A DNA stretch of 64,000 nucleotides from Candidatus Peregrinibacteria bacterium. GTDB lineage: Bacteria > Patescibacteriota > Gracilibacteria > UBA1369 > LOWO2-01-FULL-3. Positions within the stretch are counted from its first letter, which is position 1, and each line of letters starts with the position of its first letter. The notes under the pieces were generated by a model. It worked only from the letters and a program-made list of their open reading frames with translations, made no database searches and was not told where the DNA came from. Location: the NCBI GenBank assembly GCA_030592015.1, contig JAUUZY010000005.1, forward strand, positions 1 through 64,000. Reading direction: 5' to 3'. This document shows positions 36,367 to 45,986 of the stretch, piece by piece. The position numbers and the translations under genes are program-made.

Positions 36367-38031
36367 ATGTCTCTACTTGGAAAAAAGTGGGTTATTTCCA
36401 ACAATGATCCCAAAAAATCAGCACTCGAAAAAATCCTCGAAAACAAAAAGGATATAAAGGCAAAAGAAATCAGTGAATTTTATGATCCATTCCTATTCTC
36501 CGATATGGAAAAGACGATAGACAGGATAAAAACTGCTATCAAAAACAAGGAAAGGGTAATGGTTTTTGGAGATTATGACGTGGACGGCATCACCGGAACG
36601 GCAATTTTGTTTCAAATTCTAAAAAAAATTGGAGCAGAGGTTTCATGTAGAATTCCACATAGAGTAAACGATGGGTATGGAATTTCTGACAAATTTATAG
36701 ATGAATTTATTGAGAAAGATATAAAATTGATAATTACTGTGGATTGTGGGATTTCCTGCAAGAAGCAAATCGATAAGGCAAACGCCGGGGGGATTGATAC
36801 GATTATTACAGACCACCACAATGTTCCAAAAGAGGCTCCGGAGTCCTTTGCAACTTTGCATCCAAAAGCCAAAGATTCAAAGTATCCTGACACGGAATTA
36901 ACCGGGGCAGGTGTGGCTTTAAAACTGGCACATGCGCTGATTTCAAGATTTCTACCGGAGGAGGAGCAGGAAGCTACGCTCAATTCACTCTTTGATCTTG
37001 CAGCCATGGGAACTGTGGCAGATTTGGGGAGATTGGAGGGAGAAAACAGATTGATTGTAAAGCATGGACTAAAAGTATTGGCAAACACTAAATGGGTTGG
37101 GATCAGGAAAATAATGGAAATAGCGGGAGTAAAAGAGGATGAAACTCCTACAACAGCTACAATCGGATTCAAAATCGGACCGAGAATAAATGCTGCAGGT
37201 AGAATTGGTAGCCCGTACACAGCTTTGTCATTGATACTTCAGGAAGAGCAAAATGAAAAAGTGATTTCGCTTGGAAAGAAGCTGGAGGACCTAAACCTAC
37301 GAAGAAGAGAGATAACGGAAACAGCCTTGAAAGAAGCGGAGGCTAGCATATCCGGCAAAGAGGATGCCTATATATTGATAAGCGAAAGTCCGGATTGGCA
37401 TGTTGGGATAGTTGGGCTGGTAGCAGGCAGACTAGTGGAAAAACACAGTAGACCAGCAATTATGATGCAGGATTTTGGAGATACATTGGTAGCATCAGCA
37501 AGAAGTCCAGAATTTTTTAACGTTATTGAGGCGATAAGCAGCTGCAAGGAGCTATTGGAGGGCTATGGAGGGCATAGTGGAGCTGCAGGATTCAGTATAA
37601 AAAAGGAAAACTTAGCTAAATTTAAGGAGAAAATCACTGAATTCGCAAAGGGGAAAATGGAGAATATGGACTTAAAACCAATACTGAAAATAGATTGTGA
37701 GATAGAGAAGGATGAAATAAATTTTGATTTACTCAACGCAATAGACGATCTTGCACCATTTGGCATAGCAAATCAAAAACCGATTTTGATTCTAAGTCAG
37801 ATAGAGCCACAGTTTATAGATCAAGTTGGAAAAGAAAAAAACCACTTATGTTTCAGTCTGGGAGCCGAGAAAAATGAGCTAAGAGTAATTGCATTCAATA
37901 TGGGGCATCTTGCGGAGCAGATCAGGGAGCATAAAAAGATAGATTTAGTATTCCAACTCAATCGTAACCTTTGGAACAATAAAGAATACTTGCAACTTCA
38001 GGCTCTAGACATCGGACTCAATGAGAAGTAA
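36367..38031 (+). CDS. recJ: Single-stranded-DNA-specific exonuclease RecJ
   Basis: VFGDYDVDGITGTA, TVDCGIS, ITDHHNVP, GGHSGAAGFS. Start set to ATG 36367, just after mazG. Confidence 0.95.
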   Translation: MSLLGKKWVISNNDPKKSALEKILENKKDIKAKEISEFYDPFLFSDMEKTIDRIKTAIKNKERVMVFGDYDVDGITGTAILFQILKKIGAEVSCRIPHRVNDGYGISDKFIDEFIEKDIKLIITVDCGISCKKQIDKANAGGIDTIITDHHNVPKEAPESFATLHPKAKDSKYPDTELTGAGVALKLAHALISRFLPEEEQEATLNSLFDLAAMGTVADLGRLEGENRLIVKHGLKVLANTKWVGIRKIMEIAGVKEDETPTTATIGFKIGPRINAAGRIGSPYTALSLILQEEQNEKVISLGKKLEDLNLRRREITETALKEAEASISGKEDAYILISESPDWHVGIVGLVAGRLVEKHSRPAIMMQDFGDTLVASARSPEFFNVIEAISSCKELLEGYGGHSGAAGFSIKKENLAKFKEKITEFAKGKMENMDLKPILKIDCEIEKDEINFDLLNAIDDLAPFGIANQKPILILSQIEPQFIDQVGKEKNHLCFSLGAEKNELRVIAFNMGHLAEQIREHKKIDLVFQLNRNLWNNKEYLQLQALDIGLNEK

Positions 38032-38055
38032 AATCTATAGGCAAAAATCATTACT

Positions 38056-39555
38056 ATGAAAAAGATAAAATATATATTGGCTGTAGTTTTAGTTGTTGCT
38101 TTGGGCATTCCCCAGGCTTCAGCACTTTCGACAGACGACTGGTACGCCTATAACGGAAGTTCAACTAAGCATAGTTTTTCTTTAAAATTCCCAACAGATT
38201 GGAAGGCTCACACTTTAGGGGATGATATACAGGCATTTGCACCAAGTGAACTTCACGATGATCTTTTATTTTATGTGCATGAATTTGAGGGGCAAACTTA
38301 CAGCCAGGCAATAAATTATTTTAAGGATGAGAGTACATCAGTGCTAGAGTCAAAGGATTTTGTTCTATCAAGCTCAGGTGAGGATTTGATAGCAAAAGGT
38401 GTGACCTACATAGATATTGGGACAGGGGAGGCATTCGCGAAGACCTTTGTTAAGAGGGGAAGTTTAATAATTGCAATAACTAAACCAACAAGTGATGAAT
38501 ATGGGGATATTATGGAAGGAATTTACAGTTCCTTTTCATTCACTGATAATTGGCATCAATATATAGACTTTAAAGAGAAGTATAGTTTTATTTTTCCGGA
38601 GAATTTAAAGTTAAACAATTTGAGTGATGGTGTAGAAATTTATGATGATGGTCAAATAGGAACTACAATATTTTCGATAATTAAGTATGAAAATTCATCG
38701 GCACAAGAATCAATGGAGCTTGCAGAAGGGTATAGTGAAAGTGCACAGGGGCAAGAGGAGGTGCTATTCCATGGAATAGAGGGGACATTCGATACAACTT
38801 ACACCAACGATGAAAAGGGGAAGAGTTCGAGCAAACTGATTATAGAAAAGGGAGAAAGTAGCTATGCATTAACTAATTTAAACATCGAAAGTAATTACCC
38901 TCATCTAAACTACTACGATCAATACATAGTTGAGACACTGGAAGGCTTTGAATTTTTTGATATAGAAGAGGCCTACCATAGTTATGCAAATTTTCCTGAT
39001 GTAAGAGATGATCATGTAAATGCAGTAGGAATTAATAATCTTACAAACGGTGGGGTAATAGCAGGATATCCTGATGGAACATTCAGACCTGACGGTGACA
39101 TCAATAGAGCTGAGCTTACCAAGATGATTGTTGCAACGGCAATGGTGCCGGAACTAAGTGAGTACAATAATTGTTTCCCTGATGTAAAAGAAGAATGGTT
39201 TGCACCATTTATATGCTATGCAAAGGATCAGGGCTGGGTGGAAGGGTATCCGGATGGGACTTTTAAGCCTGACAACAAAATAAACCGTGTAGAGTCTATA
39301 AAAATAATTTTGGAGGTATTGTTTAAGGATCAGCTGGATGAGTCGGAAGAATTGAAGGACAAAACGGCAGCGGACATAGATACAGAGGACTGGTACGGGA
39401 AATATTTCGTTTTTGCAGATAACAATCATCTATTGGACAAGCAGCATGTACTTCAAACCGATGATAGTTATTCATATTCTCCAGCTGGCAACATTTCCAG
39501 AAAGGAGGTAGCAGAAAGCATATACAGAAGCCTGCTCTTCTTGAAAATTCAGTAA
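38056..39555 (+). CDS. Secreted SLH-domain protein with N-terminal PsbP-like domains
   Basis: Signal peptide; C-terminal SLH units with GYPDGTFRPDGDINRAELTKMI and GYPDGTFKPDNKINRVESIKII. Confidence 0.88.
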   Translation: MKKIKYILAVVLVVALGIPQASALSTDDWYAYNGSSTKHSFSLKFPTDWKAHTLGDDIQAFAPSELHDDLLFYVHEFEGQTYSQAINYFKDESTSVLESKDFVLSSSGEDLIAKGVTYIDIGTGEAFAKTFVKRGSLIIAITKPTSDEYGDIMEGIYSSFSFTDNWHQYIDFKEKYSFIFPENLKLNNLSDGVEIYDDGQIGTTIFSIIKYENSSAQESMELAEGYSESAQGQEEVLFHGIEGTFDTTYTNDEKGKSSSKLIIEKGESSYALTNLNIESNYPHLNYYDQYIVETLEGFEFFDIEEAYHSYANFPDVRDDHVNAVGINNLTNGGVIAGYPDGTFRPDGDINRAELTKMIVATAMVPELSEYNNCFPDVKEEWFAPFICYAKDQGWVEGYPDGTFKPDNKINRVESIKIILEVLFKDQLDESEELKDKTAADIDTEDWYGKYFVFADNNHLLDKQHVLQTDDSYSYSPAGNISRKEVAESIYRSLLFLKIQ

Positions 39556-39625
39556 GAAAAGGAAAAATACGTATACAAAGCCCATAAAATTGATATACTT
39601 AGGTCTTGTTTGATATACAAGAGGC

Positions 39626-39654
39626 TTGACATATCCATGGAATTGTTTTACAAT
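39626..39654 (+). promoter_or_regulatory. Near-consensus sigma70-type promoter for the DHH phosphoesterase gene
   Basis: TTGACA (39626-39631), 17 bp, TACAAT (39649-39654). Confidence 0.75.
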
Positions 39655-39689
39655 ACATAGATACATTAAAACCCGTATCTGTTAAAACT

Positions 39690-41045
39690 ATGCAGAATAA
39701 TACTGAAAGACAGGTCCTAGATCTAATAAAGCGCAAAGAGCGAATATTAGTTTTGCCATCATCGCCAGTCGATGGAGATTCAATAGGAACGGCATTAGCG
39801 TTGTATCTTGCACTTAAAAAATTGGGAAAAGAGGCTACAGTAGTATGTAGTGAAGCAATTCCTGATTTACTGCAATTTTTGCCAAGTACAAAGGTGGTTG
39901 GCAAAAAAGTATCGTCTTCCAATGATTTTATCGTAACTCTCGATTGCAAGAACGCAAAAGTAGAGAATATAAAGAGTTTTGTTGAGAACAACAAAATAAA
40001 TATTGTAATCAGTCCACTAGAAGGACGGTTTTCAGAGGATGATATAAGCTTTAATAAAGGAGAGGTGAGTTATGATTTGATAATAACAGTAGATACGGCG
40101 GACTTAAGCCAGCTAAAGAGCATTTATGAAAACAACATCGAGATGTTTCATCAAATACCTGTCATAAATATTGATCATCATATTTCCAATGCTCATTTCG
40201 GAAAAGTGAATTATATTGATATTATGGCATCTTCTACGGCAGAATTGCTTCTTCCAATTCTTGAAAAATTGGCCAATGAAGAGGAGATTGATCTAATTGA
40301 CGAGGACATTGCTACACTTTTATTGACCGGAATAATTACTGACACAGGTAGTTTTCAGAACGCAAACACGACTCCAAAGTCTTTTGCAGTATCAGCTCAG
40401 TTAATTTCATATGGAGCGAGACAGCAAGAAATTATTCAGCATGTTTATAAAACCAAGCAGCTGAGTCAGTTAAAGCTGTGGGGAAGGGTATTGTCAAAAA
40501 TACAAACCGACAAAGAATATAGAATTGTATGGTCTTCTGTAAGCCAACAGGATTTCCGAGATACGGAGAGTACAGAGGATGAAACCGGGGACATAATCGA
40601 CGAATTAATGACAAATGCTCCGGGAGCTGAAGTAATTCTTTTACTGAAAGAGAGAAAAAATAATATAGTTTCAGTAAGCATACGAACAACGACATCAGCT
40701 ATTGATGGTTCAAAGATTGCTGAACACTTTGGTGGGGGAGGGCACACACAAGCGGCAGGATTCTCATTTTCCGACCTAAGCCTAATGAATGCAGAGCACC
40801 AGATAATTGAGTACGTTCGAAAAATACAATCACAAAGACTTGGAGTTAATACGGAATCAGAAGAAATCGATCCAATAATTGACGTGGAAGGGCTAATGAA
40901 CAAGGCCGAGGAAACACAAAAGGCAATGGACTCAATTGAAAAGATAAAAACAAAGAAAACAAAAAAGAAAAAGAAGACACTAGATCTAAAAACTTCTTCA
41001 GGACCAAAGGAGTCAGAAGAAACTATCTATAAATTCGAAGACTAA
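39690..41045 (+). CDS. DHH/DHHA1 phosphoesterase (NrnA-like) with Lys-rich C-terminal tail
   Basis: SSPVDGDSIGTALAL, INIDHHISN, HFGGGGHTQAAGF. Confidence 0.9.
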   Translation: MQNNTERQVLDLIKRKERILVLPSSPVDGDSIGTALALYLALKKLGKEATVVCSEAIPDLLQFLPSTKVVGKKVSSSNDFIVTLDCKNAKVENIKSFVENNKINIVISPLEGRFSEDDISFNKGEVSYDLIITVDTADLSQLKSIYENNIEMFHQIPVINIDHHISNAHFGKVNYIDIMASSTAELLLPILEKLANEEEIDLIDEDIATLLLTGIITDTGSFQNANTTPKSFAVSAQLISYGARQQEIIQHVYKTKQLSQLKLWGRVLSKIQTDKEYRIVWSSVSQQDFRDTESTEDETGDIIDELMTNAPGAEVILLLKERKNNIVSVSIRTTTSAIDGSKIAEHFGGGGHTQAAGFSFSDLSLMNAEHQIIEYVRKIQSQRLGVNTESEEIDPIIDVEGLMNKAEETQKAMDSIEKIKTKKTKKKKKTLDLKTSSGPKESEETIYKFED

Positions 41046-41794
41046 GTCAGAGACTCCATGACTTCATCTGGAATATCAAAGTTGCTATAAACATTGGCAA
41101 CATCTTCATCATCTTCCAGAGCATCCACAAGCTTCAAGACCTTTTTAGCATCTTCAGCAGTCTCGATTTTCACATCTTCCTTAGGCAAATAGGAGATTTC
41201 AGCCTTCTCAATCACAAAGCCAGATTTTTCCAAATTATCCCTAACCTTCATCAAGTCAGTAGGTCCTGTAATTATTTCAAAATCATTTCCATCTATAGTT
41301 AAATCCTCAGCACCAGCATCTATCACTTCAAGCTCTGCCTCTTCCTTGTCTTTCCCCTCAGCCTTTGCAAGAATCACTCCCTTCCTCTCAAACATCCATC
41401 CCACAGACCCAGCTGATCCCATATTTCCACCATTCTTTGTAAGAGCCATCTTTACTCCTGTAACTGAACGATTTTTATTATCAGTAATAACTTGAACATA
41501 AAAAGCAGTCCCACAAGGGCCGAAGCCTTCATACATGATAGTAGACAAGATCAGTGCATCCTTCCCCGCACCGGTTCCCTTTTTTATAGCCTTATCAATA
41601 TTTGCATTAGGAACATTATCCGCCTTTGCATTTGCAATAGCCGTACGAAGAGTTGCATTCATACTTGGGTCACCACCGCCATCACGAGCGATAATGGTAA
41701 TGATTTTTGCATGCTTAGTAAATATCTTTCCTCGTTTTGCATCTAAAGCCCCTTTCTTATGTTTAATCGAGGCCCATTTTGAATGTCCTGACAT
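41042..41794 (-). CDS. yebC: YebC/PmpR-family protein
   Basis: MSGHSKWASIKHKKGALDAKRGKIFTKHAKIITIIARDGGGDPSMN. Confidence 0.97.
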   Translation of the reverse strand: MSGHSKWASIKHKKGALDAKRGKIFTKHAKIITIIARDGGGDPSMNATLRTAIANAKADNVPNANIDKAIKKGTGAGKDALILSTIMYEGFGPCGTAFYVQVITDNKNRSVTGVKMALTKNGGNMGSAGSVGWMFERKGVILAKAEGKDKEEAELEVIDAGAEDLTIDGNDFEIITGPTDLMKVRDNLEKSGFVIEKAEISYLPKEDVKIETAEDAKKVLKLVDALEDDEDVANVYSNFDIPDEVMESLT

Positions 41795-41800
41795 ATGATT

Positions 41801-42946
41801 TTAGTTAACATTTTTTACAGCTTCAGCAATGGTGTCAGCAACTCCAGGGTCAAACACTCCGGGAATGATTTTTTCCGGAACCGGATTCTCAACCATAGCC
41901 GCCAAAGCCTCTGCAGCAGCAAGCTTCATCTCTGTTGTAATTTCTCTTTTTCTATTCTCTAACACACCTTTAAAAATTCCAGGGAAAACCAGCACATTAT
42001 TAATTTGATTTGGGAAATCTGACCTCCCGGTTGCGATAACCTTAGCACCACCAGCCTTGGCTTCGTCAGGCATAATTTCAGGGTCAGGGTTGGACATAGC
42101 AAAAATAATCGCATCATCAGCCATAGACTTAACCATTTCTCTATTAAGCAGATTTGGCTTTGATACACCGATAAAAGCATCTGCCCCTTTCAAAGCATTC
42201 TCTATTCCTCCTTCTAATTTATGTTTGTTAGTTACTTTAGAAATTTCCTCCTTATATGGATTTAGCCCTTCTCTTCCCTCATAAATTAGCCCCTTACTAT
42301 CCTGCAAAATAATATCCCCAAAACCATATGCAAAAAGAAGTTTTGTAATGGCCATACCGGCAGCTCCGGCACCACTAATCACAACTTTTGCACTAGCTGC
42401 ATCCTTCCCCACAACTTTCAAAGCATTGATAAGACCGGCAAGACATACAATTGCAGTCCCGTGCTGATCATCGTGAAAAATAGGAATATCAAGCTCCGCT
42501 ATAAGCCTCTCTTCAATTTCAAAACACTTAGGTGCCTTTATGTCTTCCAAATTAATTCCACCAAAAGATGGAGCAATAGCCTTAACAATATTTACAATCT
42601 CATCCGTATCCTCCGTATCCAAGCAAATTGGCACAGCATCTATATTTCCAAAGGCTTTAAAAAGAGCAGCTTTTCCCTCCATAACAGGTAAACCCGCAAG
42701 AGCACCAATATTCCCCAATCCCAAAACAGCAGTTCCATCAGTAACTACAGCTATAGTGTGTCCCTTAGAAGTATAGTCATAAGCAAGTTCCTTATCCTTT
42801 TGGATCTCTCTACATGGTTCAGCAACTCCTGGCGTATAAAACAAGCTTAGGTCCTTCGAATTCTCAAGCGGAACCGTAGACACAACTTCAAGTTTACCTC
42901 TATATTTCTTGTGTGCTTCTAAAGCCTCTTTTTTCAGATCATCCAT
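41801..42946 (-). CDS. NAD(P)-dependent malic enzyme
   Basis: LSLFYTPGVAEPCREI, FHDDQHGTAIVCLAGLINAL, VISGAGAAGMAITKLL, AMSNPDPEIMPDEA. Confidence 0.95.
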   Translation of the reverse strand: MDDLKKEALEAHKKYRGKLEVVSTVPLENSKDLSLFYTPGVAEPCREIQKDKELAYDYTSKGHTIAVVTDGTAVLGLGNIGALAGLPVMEGKAALFKAFGNIDAVPICLDTEDTDEIVNIVKAIAPSFGGINLEDIKAPKCFEIEERLIAELDIPIFHDDQHGTAIVCLAGLINALKVVGKDAASAKVVISGAGAAGMAITKLLFAYGFGDIILQDSKGLIYEGREGLNPYKEEISKVTNKHKLEGGIENALKGADAFIGVSKPNLLNREMVKSMADDAIIFAMSNPDPEIMPDEAKAGGAKVIATGRSDFPNQINNVLVFPGIFKGVLENRKREITTEMKLAAAEALAAMVENPVPEKIIPGVFDPGVADTIAEAVKNVN

Positions 42947-42954
42947 TTTAGGGT

Positions 42955-43194
42955 CTATTGGTTAGGTGGGGGATAGCTTGGAAATGGAACAGAGGGAGGT
43001 CCAGTCGGTCCATCCGTTCCTACAGGATCCACCATAACAGTTCCATCAAGATTTTCAACAATTATATAGTCCAAGTTTTCAGGACTAGTCCTGAGTGAGG
43101 AATATACAATTGCCCCGATCACTACAGCCAAAGTAATAAGCGCAGCTATCACTGTAGTAAAATATTTTTTTTCGTCCCCTTTTTTATATGCCAT
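42955..43194 (-). CDS. Small single-TM protein of unknown function
   Basis: 79 aa, one TM helix (YFTTVIAALITLAVVIGAIVYSSL), Pro-rich tail. Confidence 0.6.
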   Translation of the reverse strand: MAYKKGDEKKYFTTVIAALITLAVVIGAIVYSSLRTSPENLDYIIVENLDGTVMVDPVGTDGPTGPPSVPFPSYPPPNQ

Positions 43195-43204
43195 AAGTTT
43201 TTGG

Positions 43205-44512
43205 TTAAAATGCAGATGTTCTTCCTTCCCTAGTGTCCAAAATTAAATCAGCTGCACGTTCATATTTAAAAGTGTAATCAACACTGTCACTATAATAGTA
43301 ATCTACAGGCCCTGTGCCAACACCAATTGTATCAGTTTCGATAATAACTTTGTCAGGTAGAGAATTCAGGAGCTGCATGCCTTTATTCGCAATCAGAACA
43401 TTGGCAAAAATATTGCTCAAAACATCTTCATAATCATCAAAACCCGAAACCTCCCTATATTCAAAGGTGCTGAGCATAGCTTTTATAAACCTAGGCAACT
43501 GATAGCCCAAAACCCCCTCACCATACTCGGTATAAATAGCTACAATCCTTCCATCATCCAAGTAAACATACCAATCCACAATCCTTTGCTCAGGATAAAG
43601 AACCTCTATAGCAGGCAAGCTACCCAAATTGAATTCAGTATACTGCGCACCTGGAAAAGCATTCTTCAAAGTTGAAAAATAACTGTTTTTACTCACACCC
43701 GAATCATTATTATCAAGAGATACAACAACTTTTGCTGAATTTGGGTAAGTCCTCACAGCAGAAAACTGAAGTAAGTCATCATTCGCTTTATAAAAAATAA
43801 TCTCAGAGCCATTGTCCACAATCTGCCAACTACCGTCATATTTAATTTTAAACGGAATTGTATTATTGTGAAAGGATGACCAGTTTGTATGCAATGGGAA
43901 CGCTGTTTCTCCAGTATTTTTCACTATGATCATTCTATAAATAATTTCTGCAAAAGCCGCACGTGTCATATCTTTATTGGCACTGATTTCTCCAGCATCA
44001 TCAGCCAAAATAACATTATGTTCCCGCGCATAATAAGCAAAAGGGGCATACCAAGAATCCATAGGAGCATCCAAGAAAACATCGCTATCTACCGAATCCG
44101 GAATAGAAGCATCAGCCGCAATAGAAATGATTTTCAAAGTCTCAGCCATATTTACAGGATCACCGGGCTTGAAATATCCACTATCGTAGCCTTGAACCAG
44201 ACCGGCTTCATATCCACCCATTACAAAAGGAAAAAACCATTGATCAGTTGTGACATCAGGAAAAATCTTATCAAAACTCCCCTCATGATCAACTCCAAAG
44301 GCTCCAACGATAATTTTCACCGCTTCAGCCCTGTTTACCAAATCATTCGGCCTGAAAGTGCCATCATCGTAGCCATTGATAATATTGTTTGCCTCTAGAT
44401 ATTGAATAGCTCCAAAATTGGCATGATCCTCAGCTACATCCGGGAAAGAGCCAGCAAAAGCAGATGGAATCAGTAAAATAAATACTGCAACAAATTGAAG
44501 AAACCTTTTCAT
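43205..44512 (-). CDS. Secreted SLH-domain protein with C-terminal PsbP-like domain
   Basis: MKRFLQFVAVFILLIPSAFAGSFPDVAEDHANFGAIQYLEANNIINGYDDGTFRPNDLVNRAEAVKIIVGAF; three SLH units. Confidence 0.88.
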   Translation of the reverse strand: MKRFLQFVAVFILLIPSAFAGSFPDVAEDHANFGAIQYLEANNIINGYDDGTFRPNDLVNRAEAVKIIVGAFGVDHEGSFDKIFPDVTTDQWFFPFVMGGYEAGLVQGYDSGYFKPGDPVNMAETLKIISIAADASIPDSVDSDVFLDAPMDSWYAPFAYYAREHNVILADDAGEISANKDMTRAAFAEIIYRMIIVKNTGETAFPLHTNWSSFHNNTIPFKIKYDGSWQIVDNGSEIIFYKANDDLLQFSAVRTYPNSAKVVVSLDNNDSGVSKNSYFSTLKNAFPGAQYTEFNLGSLPAIEVLYPEQRIVDWYVYLDDGRIVAIYTEYGEGVLGYQLPRFIKAMLSTFEYREVSGFDDYEDVLSNIFANVLIANKGMQLLNSLPDKVIIETDTIGVGTGPVDYYYSDSVDYTFKYERAADLILDTREGRTSAF

Positions 44513-44554
44513 AAGAATGATAATCACTTTTTACCAATATAGCACAAAAGGAAT

Positions 44555-45904
44555 TTACGAATAAAGCAGTTCTCCCGGAGAATACTTATCAAGATTTTCT
44601 TCTCCTATAAGTTCTACCAATCTTTCTGGGACATCTTCCATATCAAGAGTTTCCTGGATTCCAATTTCCATATCCCTAATAATGGCAGTTCCCTCTCGAA
44701 CTTCAGTAATACCGATCAGTACAGTGTATGGCACCTTGAATTTATCAGCGAGTCTAAGTTGAACATTGATGGACCCTTTACCAAGAGCTCCCATAGTCTT
44801 TAATCCGCTATCTCTCAGCCTATCAATAAGACCAAGACATTTTTTCTTTGCTTCATTTCCAAGTTGTGCAACAAAAACATGCAGGGTGTCCTTTGAAGGC
44901 ACTCGTATTCTTTCTCGTTTCATATTTGCAATAATTCTCTCAATTCCAGCAGCATAACCAACAGCCGGAGTAGGCTGACCTCCCATCAGTTCAAGTAGGC
45001 CATCATATCGACCACCACCACCGATTGCATTCTGAGAACCATTATCCTTATCCCAAAATTCAAATACTGTCTTTGTATAATAATCCAATCCTCTAATAAG
45101 CTTTGGATTTTCTGTATATTCGATTCCAATTTCATCCAGATACCCTACTAATTCCTCATGATATTCAACAGACTCTTTATCAAGATAATCCCTCATGACA
45201 GGAGCCAATTGAGCAAGAATAACACAATCTTCCTCCTTACAATCCAAAAGACGAAGAGGGTTTTTGTCTAGTCTAACTTTACAGCTATCACATAGAGATC
45301 TTTCCTTTCCTGCATAGTAGTCCTGAAGTATTCCCATATATTCTTTACGAGCCTCCGGAGTACCAATAGTGTTTAATTGTAGTGATAAAATCCCGCTAAT
45401 ACCAAGATCCTCATTGATCTTGCTAGCTAACTGAATTATCTGAGCATCAAGAGCAGGATCGCTCTCTCCAATAACCTCAAATCCAAACTGCCAAAATTGT
45501 CTGTATCGACCTTTTTGCGGTCTGTCATATCGGAAATGTGGCTCAATATAATACAAAAGAACCGGCTGAGGTAATTCCTGCATACCATGTTGAATGAATG
45601 CACGTACAACACCTGCAGTCCCTTCCGGTTTTAGTGTAAGACTTCGTCCTTTTCTATCCTCAAAAGTATACATCTCCTTTGACACAATATCCGAAGTATC
45701 ACCGATACTTCTCTTGAATACATCTGTAGCCTCAAAAATAGGTGTGCTTATACGTCTAAAACCAGCTTGTCTTGCCCTATGTCTAATAACCTTCTTTATA
45801 AATGTGTGATACTCGTGATCCATTGGGAGAATATCGTGAACCCCCCTTGGACTTCTAAAAGCCTCTATTTTCTTCTCCTCTGATTTTTCTTCCTTTTCAG
45901 CCAT
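44555..45904 (-). CDS. hisS: Histidyl-tRNA synthetase
   Basis: SPRGVHDILPMDHEYH, LTLKPEGTAGVVRAFI, GLDYYTKTVFEF, GGGGRYDGLLELMGG. Confidence 0.97.
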   Translation of the reverse strand: MAEKEEKSEEKKIEAFRSPRGVHDILPMDHEYHTFIKKVIRHRARQAGFRRISTPIFEATDVFKRSIGDTSDIVSKEMYTFEDRKGRSLTLKPEGTAGVVRAFIQHGMQELPQPVLLYYIEPHFRYDRPQKGRYRQFWQFGFEVIGESDPALDAQIIQLASKINEDLGISGILSLQLNTIGTPEARKEYMGILQDYYAGKERSLCDSCKVRLDKNPLRLLDCKEEDCVILAQLAPVMRDYLDKESVEYHEELVGYLDEIGIEYTENPKLIRGLDYYTKTVFEFWDKDNGSQNAIGGGGRYDGLLELMGGQPTPAVGYAAGIERIIANMKRERIRVPSKDTLHVFVAQLGNEAKKKCLGLIDRLRDSGLKTMGALGKGSINVQLRLADKFKVPYTVLIGITEVREGTAIIRDMEIGIQETLDMEDVPERLVELIGEENLDKYSPGELLYS

Positions 45905-45948
45905 ATATAGTGAGCCTTATTAATTAATTGCGAGCAGGTACGAAAGTT

Positions 45949-45976
45949 ATTCTACCAGCTTTTTTAAGTTTTTCAA
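45949..45976 (-). promoter_or_regulatory. Predicted hisS promoter
   Basis: Minus strand TTGAAA, 16 bp, TAGAAT with TGG extended -10. Confidence 0.5.
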
Positions 45977-45986
45977 GTCGAAAACA

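Noticed and set aside
36612-37220. 202-aa minus-strand ORF
   Set aside because: Antisense to recJ, which has clear DHH motifs.
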